In this document: positions 1-7,386 of the stretch, one piece after another
Layout: each line of letters opens with the position of its first letter
Numbering within the stretch: the stretch's first letter is position 1
Origin: Nitrospiraceae bacterium
GTDB lineage: Bacteria > Nitrospirota > Thermodesulfovibrionia > Thermodesulfovibrionales > UBA1546
Length of the DNA: 7,386 nucleotides
Reading direction: 5' to 3'
Assembly (NCBI GenBank): GCA_003535475.1
Contig: DOHC01000212.1
Location: forward strand, 1 to 7,386
Notes under the pieces: generated by a model
The model's database searches: none
What the model was told of the DNA's origin: nothing
Seen by the model: the letters and a program-made list of their open reading frames with translations, nothing else
Made by a program: the position numbers and the translations under genes

Positions 1-577
1 CATGAAAGACATGAAGGAAGACATTATAGAAAAGGTAATCAAGCCGATTGTTCCAAAGAAACTACTTGATGAGGAAAACGTGAAATACTACATTAACCCC
101 ACAGGCCGTTTCGTTGTCGGAGGCCCTATGGGTGATACGGGGCTGACAGGGAGAAAAATAATAGTTGACAGCTACGGAGGCGTAGGCAGTCACGGAGGCG
201 GATGCTTCTCCGGAAAAGATCCAACGAAACTAGACCGCTCAGGCGCCTACATTTCGAGGTACATAGCCAAAAATATCGTTGCAGCAGGCATAGCTGACAG
301 AGTTGAAGTCCAGCTTGCATATGCAATCGGCATCCCTGAACCTCTCTCCATCCTTGTTGACACTTTTGAGACCGGCAAGATTGCCGAGGATAAAATCGTA
401 AAATTAATAAGGAAAAACTTCGACCTGACTCCAAAGGGGATAATTGAATACCTGAACCTGAGGAGGCCAATATTCAAAAAGACTTCCGCATACGGACACT
501 TTGGCAAGAATGACCCTGACTTCACATGGGAAAAGACAGACAAGGCGGATGCTTTGAAAAAAGAGGCAGGAATATAG
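1..577 (+). CDS. metK: S-adenosylmethionine synthetase, C-terminal part (5' truncated by window edge)
   Basis: Makes S-adenosylmethionine from methionine and ATP in the cytoplasm. About 191 residues are present, roughly the C-terminal half of a ~385-residue enzyme; the true start lies left of the window, and the ATG at position 2 is an internal Met. Visible landmarks, numbered from that Met, are [15 protein letters not shown] (31-45), TGRKIIVD (49-56) and the second MetK signature GGGCFSGKD (65-73), which holds catalytic and phosphate-binding residues. [11 protein letters not shown] and AYAIG blocks follow, and the C-terminal YGHFG and WEKTD motifs precede a TAG stop. The order and spacing match E. 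coli MetK throughout. ahcY, the next gene, recycles the product of SAM-dependent methylation, which supports the call. No frameshift is seen. Confidence 0.97.
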   Translation, partial: MKDMKEDIIEKVIKPIVPKKLLDEENVKYYINPTGRFVVGGPMGDTGLTGRKIIVDSYGGVGSHGGGCFSGKDPTKLDRSGAYISRYIAKNIVAAGIADRVEVQLAYAIGIPEPLSILVDTFETGKIAEDKIVKLIRKNFDLTPKGIIEYLNLRRPIFKKTSAYGHFGKNDPDFTWEKTDKADALKKEAGI

Positions 578-582
578 AAACC

Positions 583-1950
<1,368 letters not shown>

Positions 1951-1955
1951 GCAGC

Positions 1956-2048
1956 AAATTTAAAATTTAAAATTGAAAATGTAAAATTAAGGGCTATCTT
2001 TGAATTTTGAATTGTAATTTTTAACTTTGCATTTTAAATTTTAAATTT
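1956..2048. repeat. Heptad-periodic inverted repeat 2 (AAATTTA units)
   Basis: This element lies in the ahcY-cimA spacer. The left arm (1956-1990) is five consecutive 7-base units, two AAATTTA followed by AAATTGA, AAATGTA and AAATTAA. The right arm (2000-2048) is seven units in the opposite orientation; read on the minus strand it begins with two AAATTTA and decays to AATTCAA. The outer 18 bases, 1956-1973 and 2031-2048, are perfect reverse complements. The core is 9 bases (1991-1999). The left arm starts 5 bases after the ahcY stop. AT-richness makes chance palindromy easier here than at repeat 1, but the strict 7-base period is clear. Function is unknown. Confidence 0.8.
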
Positions 2049-2089
2049 TGGTCTGATGGGTAACATTTTAGTGTTGCATTTGCATTAAC

Positions 2090-3658
2090 ATGAGAAAAGT
2101 TGAAATATATGACACAACTCTGAGGGACGGCTCTCAGGCAGAGGATATTGCATTCTCCGTTGAGGACAAACTCAGGATTACCGGGAAGCTTGATGAACTC
2201 GGGGTGCGTTATATTGAGGGAGGCTGGCCCGGCTCAAACCCGAAAGACGCAGACTATTTTAAAAAATCAAAAAAACTGAAGCTGAAAAATTCCGTGGTAG
2301 TTGCATTCGGCAGCACACACAGGCCAAAACACAACGCTAAAGATGACGCAAACATAAAGGCGCTTATTGCATCAGAAACTCCTGTAATAACCATATTCGG
2401 AAAGACCTGGGATTTTCACATAAAAGAATCCCTGATGATAACGCCTTCAGAAAACCTTGAGATAATCCATAATTCAGTGGCCTATCTTAAAAAATACGCA
2501 GACAAGGTATTTTTTGATGCAGAACACTTCTTTGACGGATACAAGGGCAATCCGTCCCTTGCATTGAAGTGCCTCATTGCTGCACAGGATGCAGGCGCTG
2601 ACTGTCTCGTGCTATGCGACACAAACGGAGGCACAATGCCTGATGAGATGCAAAAAATAGTTGCCGGCATCATTAAAAAAACAAAAGCGCCAATCGGGAT
2701 ACATACGCATAATGACTCTGAATGCGCAGTGGCAAATTCAATAATTGCTGTTGAGTTAGGCGCATCTCAGGTGCATGGGACAATAAACGGCATTGGAGAA
2801 AGATGCGGAAACGCCAACCTCTGCTCCATAATCCCGAATCTTAACCTCAAACTCGGGATAAAATGCATTACTGATGCACAGATGAAAATGCTCAGGGACA
2901 TTTCAAGATTCGTAAACGAGATATCAAATATGAGGCATTTCAAGCGCCAGCCGTTTGTCGGAGACAGCGCCTTCGCGCATAAGGCCGGAGTACATGTAAG
3001 CGCTGTCATGAAAAGGCCTGAGACATACGAGCATATAAAACCCGAACTTGTGGGAAACTCGCACAGGGTCCTAATCTCAGACCTTGCAGGGAAAAGCAAC
3101 ATCCTCAGAAAGGCAAAGGAATTTAATATCCATATCGCGCCTGATTCTCCTCAGCTTCAGGACATATTAAACAGATTGAAGGATCTTGAACATCAGGGAT
3201 TTCAGTTTGAAGGGGCAGATGCGTCATTTGAGCTTCTTCTCAAAAAGGCGCTCGGGCTGCACAGAAAATTCTTTGACCTTATCGGATTCAGGGTAATCGT
3301 CGAAAAAAGAAAAGAAGGCGAGATCCCGCTGACCGAGGCTACAATAATGGTAAAGGTCGGAGGGAAAACTGAACACACTGCCGCCACAGGCAGCGGCCCT
3401 GTGAACGCTCTTGACAATGCCCTGAGAAGCGCCCTTGATAAGTTCTATCCGGAACTAAGAAATATAAAGCTTCACGATTACAAAGTAAGAGTGCTTACAG
3501 CAGGCAGGGGAACTTCCGCAAGGGTCAGAGTGCTTGCAGAATCAGGAGATGAAAAAAACAGGTGGAGCACTGTCGGCGTATCGGAGAATATTATAGAGGC
3601 ATCATGGCAGGCGCTTGTTGACAGCATCGAATATAAACTGCTGAAGGAAGAAGAGTAA
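2090..3658 (+). CDS. cimA: (R)-citramalate synthase
   Basis: Condenses acetyl-CoA with pyruvate to (R)-citramalate, the first step of the threonine-independent route to 2-oxobutyrate and isoleucine. The 522 residues match the Geobacter-type CimA, a DRE-TIM metallolyase with a C-terminal LeuA-like regulatory domain. Seen: DTTLRDGSQ (8-16) with metal/catalytic R12-D13; the EGGWPGSNPKD block typical of CimA rather than isopropylmalate synthase; HTHND (205-209) supplying metal-binding histidines; GERCGNAN (236-243); a linker helix region ending near residue 380; and a LeuA dimer/allosteric domain (~385-515) containing AATGSGPVNALDNAL. The ATG at 2090 is the only plausible start, because an in-frame stop lies at 2069-2071. 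No Shine-Dalgarno is visible. Feedback control by isoleucine is likely from the family but not shown here. Confidence 0.95.
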   Translation: MRKVEIYDTTLRDGSQAEDIAFSVEDKLRITGKLDELGVRYIEGGWPGSNPKDADYFKKSKKLKLKNSVVVAFGSTHRPKHNAKDDANIKALIASETPVITIFGKTWDFHIKESLMITPSENLEIIHNSVAYLKKYADKVFFDAEHFFDGYKGNPSLALKCLIAAQDAGADCLVLCDTNGGTMPDEMQKIVAGIIKKTKAPIGIHTHNDSECAVANSIIAVELGASQVHGTINGIGERCGNANLCSIIPNLNLKLGIKCITDAQMKMLRDISRFVNEISNMRHFKRQPFVGDSAFAHKAGVHVSAVMKRPETYEHIKPELVGNSHRVLISDLAGKSNILRKAKEFNIHIAPDSPQLQDILNRLKDLEHQGFQFEGADASFELLLKKALGLHRKFFDLIGFRVIVEKRKEGEIPLTEATIMVKVGGKTEHTAATGSGPVNALDNALRSALDKFYPELRNIKLHDYKVRVLTAGRGTSARVRVLAESGDEKNRWSTVGVSENIIEASWQALVDSIEYKLLKEEE

Positions 3659-3678
3659 GATATTGCATTCTAAAAACA

Positions 3679-4113
3679 ATGACTGCCGATGAACTTTTTG
3701 GAAAAGGGATAGCCCTTTTAAGCGATAATAACCCCCTTGCTGCACTCGCATATTTTGAAAAAGCTTATACTATAAAAAAAGCGCCCGCCATCCAGTCATA
3801 CATGGGAATGTGCATAGCCATTGAAAGGGGAAAGATTACATACGGGCTTATGCTCTGCAATGACGCAATCCTGCAGGAACCTGAGAATCCGCTTCACTAT
3901 CAGAACCTCGGCAGGATTTATCTGAAGGCAGGAAGAAGAGTGGATGCGATAGAAACATTCAGAAAAGGCCTTTCATTCGGAGACAATGCAGAGATAAAGC
4001 ACATTCTTGACAGTTTAGGAACCAGAAAGAAACCCGTCTTTCCTTTCCTTCCCAGAAACAATTTTCTGAATAAATACACCGGGCTTATGATGCACCGTCT
4101 TAAGCTCAGGTAG
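3679..4113 (+). CDS. Small tetratricopeptide-repeat protein of unknown function
   Basis: A 144-residue soluble protein made mostly of three TPR-like helical hairpins, at about residues 3-36, 37-71 and 72-105. The third is the clearest, with L77-G78, Y81, A90 and F94 at the usual consensus positions (NLGRIYLKAGRRVDAIETFRKG). The basic tail (~110-144, RKKP...LPRNNF...HRLKLR) is not TPR-like. No signal peptide or membrane segment is seen. TPRs bind other proteins, so this is probably an adaptor, but no partner can be named. It starts 20 bases after the cimA stop with no obvious Shine-Dalgarno, so translational coupling to cimA is possible. I do not recognise it as a named gene. Confidence 0.85.
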   Translation: MTADELFGKGIALLSDNNPLAALAYFEKAYTIKKAPAIQSYMGMCIAIERGKITYGLMLCNDAILQEPENPLHYQNLGRIYLKAGRRVDAIETFRKGLSFGDNAEIKHILDSLGTRKKPVFPFLPRNNFLNKYTGLMMHRLKLR

Positions 4114-4166
4114 CCCCTGTCCAGCTCAAGATTTTTTGAAACACAGTATGTTAAAATGCCATTGCC

Positions 4167-4595
4167 ATGGAGGAAATCGGAATAGTAAAAAGTACAACAG
4201 GGGCTTTTGCGAAGGTCTCAGTTCCGAGAAAGAGCGTCTGTGAAGGATGCACAGCAGGCACATGCAAGCCTGACGAGCAGTCCATGGAGATTGATGCAGT
4301 GAACAAGGCAGGCGCAAAGGCAGGGCAGAAGGTCAGGGTTGTCATAAAGTCATACACATATCTCAAGGGTTCAATACTTGTTTACGGTATTCCTGCAATA
4401 GCTCTGATTGCAGGCGCGGTTCTTGGAAAAGAAATTTTCAGTCATCAGTTTAAAAATATAGACCCCGACATACTGTCGGCAATATTCGGTTTCGGTTTAT
4501 TCTTGATTGCCTTTTTAGGCATCAAAATATGGAGCCTGACGGCAGAGAAAAAAACAGAAACAAAGCCTGTTATAGAAGAAATAATAAATGAGTGA
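4167..4595 (+). CDS. RseC/MucC-family (SoxR-reducing system) membrane protein
   Basis: A 142-residue inner-membrane protein of the RseC/MucC type. The N-terminal domain (1-62) opens with EEIGIVKSTTGAFAKVSV, then a cysteine cluster C25-x2-C28-x4-C33 that resembles the CxxC...C cluster of E. coli RseC and could bind metal or an Fe-S cluster. A GQKVRVVI strand follows, then two hydrophobic segments (about 69-87 and 102-121) and a charged cytoplasmic tail. In E. coli, RseC acts with Rnf-type electron transfer in reducing SoxR and modulates sigma-E; in other bacteria the role is unclear, and no rnf gene is in this window. Length and two-TM layout fit the family. The ATG at 4167 follows an in-frame stop at 4152, so it cannot extend further. 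No Shine-Dalgarno is visible. Probably cotranscribed with the TPR gene, 53 bases upstream. Confidence 0.82.
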   Translation: MEEIGIVKSTTGAFAKVSVPRKSVCEGCTAGTCKPDEQSMEIDAVNKAGAKAGQKVRVVIKSYTYLKGSILVYGIPAIALIAGAVLGKEIFSHQFKNIDPDILSAIFGFGLFLIAFLGIKIWSLTAEKKTETKPVIEEIINE

Positions 4596-4669
4596 AAATT
4601 CTAAATTTAAAATCCTAAATTCTAAACAATATCAAATGACCAAAATTCAAAATAGTTTTGCTCCGAAAA

Positions 4670-4700
4670 TGTCATTCTCTGGCTTGACCAGAGAATGACA
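4670..4700. repeat. Perfect 13-bp hairpin of GTCATTC type in the core of repeat 3
   Basis: TGTCATTCTCTGG (4670-4682) and CCAGAGAATGACA (4688-4700) are exact reverse complements around a 5-base CTTGA loop. An outer 8-bp stem, AAAATAGT (4649-4656) with ACTATTTT (4704-4711), can stack around it through an asymmetric internal loop. Stems beginning GTCATTC and ending GAATGAC resemble REP-like dispersed repeats seen in many bacteria. It could also slow or end transcription after rseC, but only a four-T run follows, so a terminator role is uncertain. Confidence 0.75.
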
Positions 4701-4723
4701 AGGACTATTTTCATTCCCCTTTG

Positions 4724-4738
4724 TGAGCCAACGGCTCA
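4724..4738. repeat. Short hairpin downstream in the core of repeat 3
   Basis: TGAGCC (4724-4729) and GGCTCA (4733-4738) form a perfect 6-bp stem with an AAC loop; two G-T wobble pairs could extend it outwards. It sits between the 13-bp hairpin and the right heptad arm. No T-run follows, so it is not a convincing terminator. Confidence 0.5.
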
Positions 4739-4795
4739 TGAGGGTTTGGGTTTTGATTTTGTTTAGGATTTAGTGCTTAGAATTTTAAATTTAAT

Positions 4796-4806
4796 AAGGA
4801 GGAGGT
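4796..4806 (+). promoter_or_regulatory. Strong, doubled ribosome binding site of the EF-G-like gene
   Basis: AAGGAGGAGGT holds two overlapping GGAGG cores. They lie 7 and 4 bases before the ATG at 4810, so at least one has near-optimal spacing. It is by far the strongest Shine-Dalgarno in the window and fixes the start. Confidence 0.85.
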
Positions 4807-4809
4807 TTC

Positions 4810-6903
4810 ATGGCTAATTTTGATGTTAACAAAATCAGAAATATCGCTGTGATCGCGCATGGAGGCGCGGGAAAAACATCCCTGACCGAGGCAATGCTTT
4901 TTAATTCAGGCTCTATTGACAGGCTCGGCAGAATTGAAGAAGGCAATACAACAACTGACTGCGAACCTGAAGAGATATCAAGAAAGATCACTATCACATC
5001 GGCATTCGGCTTCTGCAACTGGGACAGCCACCGCATAAACCTGATTGATACGCCGGGATTCATAAATTTTGTAGAAGACACCAGAGGAAGCCTCAAGGCT
5101 GTTGACGGAGCTGTCGTTATAGTCAGCGCCATATCAGGCGTTAAAGCAGAAACAGAGAAGGTCTGGAAATACGCCTGTGAATATGAAATCCCGAGAATAG
5201 TCTTTATAAACAAGATGGATAAAGAATCTGCCAACTTCCCCGGTGCTCTTGATGAACTTGTCCAATCCTTCGGTACAGAAGGCGTTCCGCTTCAGATACC
5301 AATAGGTTCAGGAGAAACTTTCAGCGGAATAATCAATCTCATTAACATGAAGGCGTATACGTTTTCAGGCGGCAAGGCAGCGGAATCAGACATCCCCTCT
5401 GATATGCTCTCCGAGGCTCAGGAATACAGGAAAAAGCTTGTAGAAAAGATTGCTGAATCAGAAGACGCTCTCCTTGAAAAATATCTTGAAGGCGGCGAGC
5501 TGACACAGGAAGAGATTATAATGGGGATTAAAGAAGGGTCTCTGTCAAGGAGGGTTATCCCTGTTGTATGCGGCTCAGCAACCAAAAACATAGGCATCCC
5601 TCAGCTCATGGATGCAATAATACTCTGTCTGCCTTCTCCCCATGACCTCGTAAGAATCTTCCCCATTAAAGGCAAAAATCAGAAAGACTCAAAAGACGCG
5701 CAGAGAAAACCTGACGAAAAAGAGCCTTTCTCCGCATACGTTTTTAAAACTATAGCAGACCCTTATGCGGGAAAGCTTTCTGTATTCAGAGTCTATTCAG
5801 GCGCTCTGAAGGCTGATTCAACTGTGTTGAATGCAACAACAGGAGCGAAAGAAAGAATAGGCCAGATATTCTATCTCCTCGGCAAAAAGCAGATACCGGC
5901 AAGCAGTTTAGGGCCCGGCGAGATCGGAGTTGTATCAAAACTCAAAGAGACAAACACCGGAGACACGCTCTCTGATGAGGCTCATCCCATTGTATTTGAA
6001 AAGGTAAAGTTTGCAGAACCGATAATCTCCTATGCCATAGCTCCGAAAAGCAAAGGAGACGAAGAAAAAGTCAGCACAGGGCTTCACAGGGTCATTGAAG
6101 AAGACCCGACCATTAAATTCCACAGGGACGAAGAGACAAAAGAGATGATACTCTCAGGCATGGGACAGGTGCATCTTGAAGTTGCGCTTGAAAGATTGAA
6201 GAGGAAGTTCGGGGTTGAGGTTGTTATGAAAACTCCGAAGATTCCATACAGGGAAACGATCAGGGCTTCATCCGATGCGCAGGGCAGGTATAAAAAACAG
6301 TCAGGCGGAAGAGGACAGTACGGAGACTGCCGGATAAAGATAGAGCCGATGCCGAGAGGCAAGGGCTTTGAGTTTGTTGACAATATAGTCGGCGGAGCAA
6401 TACCGAGGCAATACATACCTGCAGTAGAAAAGGGAATCGTAGAGGCAATGCACGAGGGGATAATTGCCGGTTATCCTATGGTGGATGTAAAAGTAACCCT
6501 TTATGACGGCTCATATCATACAGTGGATTCATCGGAAATGGCGTTTAAGATTGCAGGCTCATTGGGCATAAAAAAGGCTGTTGAAAATGCAAAGCCGATA
6601 CTCCTTGAACCCGTAATGAAAGTGGAGATTACAACTCCTGATGAGGCGCTCGGCGCAGTTATAGGCGACCTCAATTCAAAGAGGGGCAAGGTTCAGGGAG
6701 TTGAATCACAGGCGAGAAACCAGAAGATAACAGCATTAGTTCCGATGTCTGAGATGCTGACATATGCAAATCAGCTCCACAGCCTTACATCAGGAAGGGG
6801 ATTGTATTCCATGGAATTCTCGCATTACGAAGAAGTGCCTTCACATCAGGCGCAGAAGATAATCGCTGACAAGGCTGCGCAGAAGAAAGAAAAGGCTGAA
6901 TAG
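4810..6903 (+). CDS. Elongation factor G-like GTPase (EF-G2 paralogue)
   Basis: A 697-residue, full-length five-domain translational GTPase. Domain I has the P-loop AHGGAGKT (16-23), a switch I region EEIS-RKITI (54-62), the G3 motif DTPGF (80-84) and NKMD (134-137). Domain II (~300-385) includes [14 protein letters not shown]. Domains III-V carry MGQVHLE, the domain IV block [11 protein letters not shown] (~496-506), VDSSEMAFK and [12 protein letters not shown] (619-630), all close to EF-G. The N-terminal half resembles the EF-G-like family (PRK12740, Thermus EF-G-2 type) rather than canonical [11 protein letters not shown] replaces AHIDAGKT, and Phe84 replaces the GTPase histidine. Its neighbours are not the str operon genes. 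Likely ribosome-associated; its exact role is unknown. ileS follows 28 bases later. Confidence 0.92.
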   Translation: MANFDVNKIRNIAVIAHGGAGKTSLTEAMLFNSGSIDRLGRIEEGNTTTDCEPEEISRKITITSAFGFCNWDSHRINLIDTPGFINFVEDTRGSLKAVDGAVVIVSAISGVKAETEKVWKYACEYEIPRIVFINKMDKESANFPGALDELVQSFGTEGVPLQIPIGSGETFSGIINLINMKAYTFSGGKAAESDIPSDMLSEAQEYRKKLVEKIAESEDALLEKYLEGGELTQEEIIMGIKEGSLSRRVIPVVCGSATKNIGIPQLMDAIILCLPSPHDLVRIFPIKGKNQKDSKDAQRKPDEKEPFSAYVFKTIADPYAGKLSVFRVYSGALKADSTVLNATTGAKERIGQIFYLLGKKQIPASSLGPGEIGVVSKLKETNTGDTLSDEAHPIVFEKVKFAEPIISYAIAPKSKGDEEKVSTGLHRVIEEDPTIKFHRDEETKEMILSGMGQVHLEVALERLKRKFGVEVVMKTPKIPYRETIRASSDAQGRYKKQSGGRGQYGDCRIKIEPMPRGKGFEFVDNIVGGAIPRQYIPAVEKGIVEAMHEGIIAGYPMVDVKVTLYDGSYHTVDSSEMAFKIAGSLGIKKAVENAKPILLEPVMKVEITTPDEALGAVIGDLNSKRGKVQGVESQARNQKITALVPMSEMLTYANQLHSLTSGRGLYSMEFSHYEEVPSHQAQKIIADKAAQKKEKAE

Positions 6904-6912
6904 AAATAAGAG

Positions 6913-6920
6913 AAGGGGAG
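6913..6920 (+). promoter_or_regulatory. Probable ribosome binding site of ileS
   Basis: AAGGGGAG lies 11 bases before the ATG at 6932. This is slightly long spacing but the only purine-rich block in the 28-base gap, and the start gives the canonical IleRS N-terminus. Confidence 0.5.
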
Positions 6921-6931
6921 CATTTTCTGAC

Positions 6932-7386
6932 ATGGCAAAAGACATAAAAGACACACTCAATCTTCCACAGACAGGTTTTCCTATGAAGGCAAACCTTACA
7001 CAGAAAGAGCCTGAAATGCTCAAGTTCTGGGAAGAGAATAAGATATATGAAAAGCTGCAAAACAAAAATTCAGGAAGTAAGCATTACATCCTCCATGACG
7101 GCCCTCCTTATGCCAACGGACACATCCATATCGGACATGCGCTCAATAAGATACTCAAGGATATAATCGTAAAATTCAAATCAATGCAGGGGTTTTATTC
7201 CCCATACATTCCGGGATGGGACTGCCACGGCCTTCCGATCGAATCCCAGGCCGACAAGGAGCTCCAAAAGGCCAAAAAGCACCCGGACCGCCTCGAAAAA
7301 CGCGCCTTTTGCCGCGACTACGCCGCCAGGTTCGTGGCCATTCAACGCCAGGAGTTCGAAAGGCTGGGCGTCTTCGGCCTTTTTGA
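6932..7386 (+). CDS. ileS: Isoleucyl-tRNA synthetase, N-terminal part (3' truncated by window edge)
   Basis: Charges tRNA-Ile with isoleucine. Only the first 151 codons of a usually ~930-residue class I synthetase are present, with no stop before the window ends. The N-terminus [18 protein letters not shown] matches the bacterial IleRS opening (TLNLP.T.FPM). HDGPPYANG (55-63) is followed by the class I HIGH signature as HIGH at 66-69, then [10 protein letters not shown] (72-81) and the [14 protein letters not shown] block (91-104). From about position 7200 onward the reading frame stays open and still looks like IleRS ([14 protein letters not shown]), but base composition and codon choice change sharply. 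The last two residues, Leu-Phe, replace the usual acidic/other-Trp pair. The gene call is secure; the last ~60 codons may come from another genome. Confidence 0.95.
   Translation, partial: MAKDIKDTLNLPQTGFPMKANLTQKEPEMLKFWEENKIYEKLQNKNSGSKHYILHDGPPYANGHIHIGHALNKILKDIIVKFKSMQGFYSPYIPGWDCHGLPIESQADKELQKAKKHPDRLEKRAFCRDYAARFVAIQRQEFERLGVFGLF

Larger units (their letters stand above)
4596..4792. repeat. Heptad-periodic inverted repeat 3 with hairpin core (MITE-like)
   Basis: This fills the rseC to EF-G-like spacer. The left arm (4596-4651) is eight 7-base units starting on the base after the rseC stop; the first four are AAATTCT, AAATTTA, AAATCCT and AAATTCT, and later ones drift (AAACAAT, ATCAAAT). 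The right arm (4744-4792), read on the minus strand, is seven units in the same register, including AAATTTA, AAATTCT, AAATCCT, AAACAAA and ATCAAAA. Best pairing: 4615-4636 with 4752-4773, 20 of 22 positions complementary. Also 4603-4613 pairs perfectly with 4782-4792. The 92-base core (4652-4743) carries its own hairpins. No coding potential is apparent. Function is unknown. Confidence 0.85.

Noticed and set aside
193..219. Cys in place of the usual Ala in the MetK GGGAFSGKD motif
   Set aside because: The known family signature allows Ala, Ser or Cys at this position, so it is ordinary variation.
126..470. Minus-strand open frames opposite metK, ahcY, cimA and the EF-G-like gene
   Set aside because: They are antisense to strongly conserved genes, show no recognisable family features, and have no ribosome binding context.
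2027..2066. Promoter for cimA (TTGCAT, TAACAT)
   Set aside because: The spacing is about 28 bases and the sequence is low-complexity AT, so no supported promoter.
4101..4137. Possible rho-independent terminator after the TPR gene (CAGG...CCTG stem then six T)
   Set aside because: The stem is only four base pairs with poorly matched flanks, and the T-run is separated from it by several bases, so it is not convincing.
4136..4157. Promoter-like TTGAAA and TAAAAT before rseC
   Set aside because: The boxes are only 10 bases apart, far below the usual 16-18.
4753..4790. Promoter boxes before the EF-G-like gene
   Set aside because: Several weak TTG and AT-rich hexamers occur, but all lie inside the heptad arm and none has both a good match and correct spacing.

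Overview
The window carries seven genes, all on the + strand. They are metK (3' part only), ahcY, cimA, a small TPR-repeat protein, an RseC/MucC-type membrane protein, an EF-G-like GTPase, and ileS (5' part only). No rRNA, tRNA, CRISPR, transposase or phage gene was seen. This is core metabolism and translation from a bacterium of moderate GC that favours GCA, AGG and ATA codons. A Geobacter-type CimA, a short archaeal/Thermotoga-type AhcY, an RseC-like protein and an EF-G2 paralogue together suggest an anaerobic or thermophile-related lineage such as Nitrospirota/Thermodesulfovibrionia or a deltaproteobacterial relative. That placement is inference only.

Layout: metK (1-577) makes S-adenosylmethionine and ahcY (691-1950) recycles S-adenosylhomocysteine, so together they form part of the activated methyl cycle. 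cimA (2090-3658) starts threonine-independent isoleucine synthesis. It is followed closely by a TPR protein (3679-4113) and rseC (4167-4595), probably one transcription unit. An EF-G-like gene with a very strong ribosome binding site (4810-6903) is followed after 28 bases by ileS (6932 to the window end), probably another unit.

The most striking non-coding feature is shared by the three longest spacers (578-690, 1951-2089, 4596-4809). Each is almost filled by an imperfect inverted repeat whose two arms are arrays of 7-base units, and the arms stay in the same 7-base register. The unit differs between loci (NCATTAC in the first, AAATTYA-like in the second, AAATYCT-like in the third), but the plan is the same: a left array 0-5 bases after a stop codon, a core, then a right array in opposite orientation. 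The third locus also carries a perfect 13-bp hairpin of the GTCATTC type in its core. I know of no named family with exactly this plan; cyanobacterial heptanucleotide STRRs are the nearest analogue I can name.

Two cautions. The last ~185 bases (inside ileS) jump from about 39% to about 60% GC with a different codon style, so the right end may be a chimeric assembly join at a conserved motif. The EF-G-like protein has Phe in place of the G3-motif histidine and departs from the EF-G switch I signature, so it should be read as a paralogue rather than the housekeeping EF-G.
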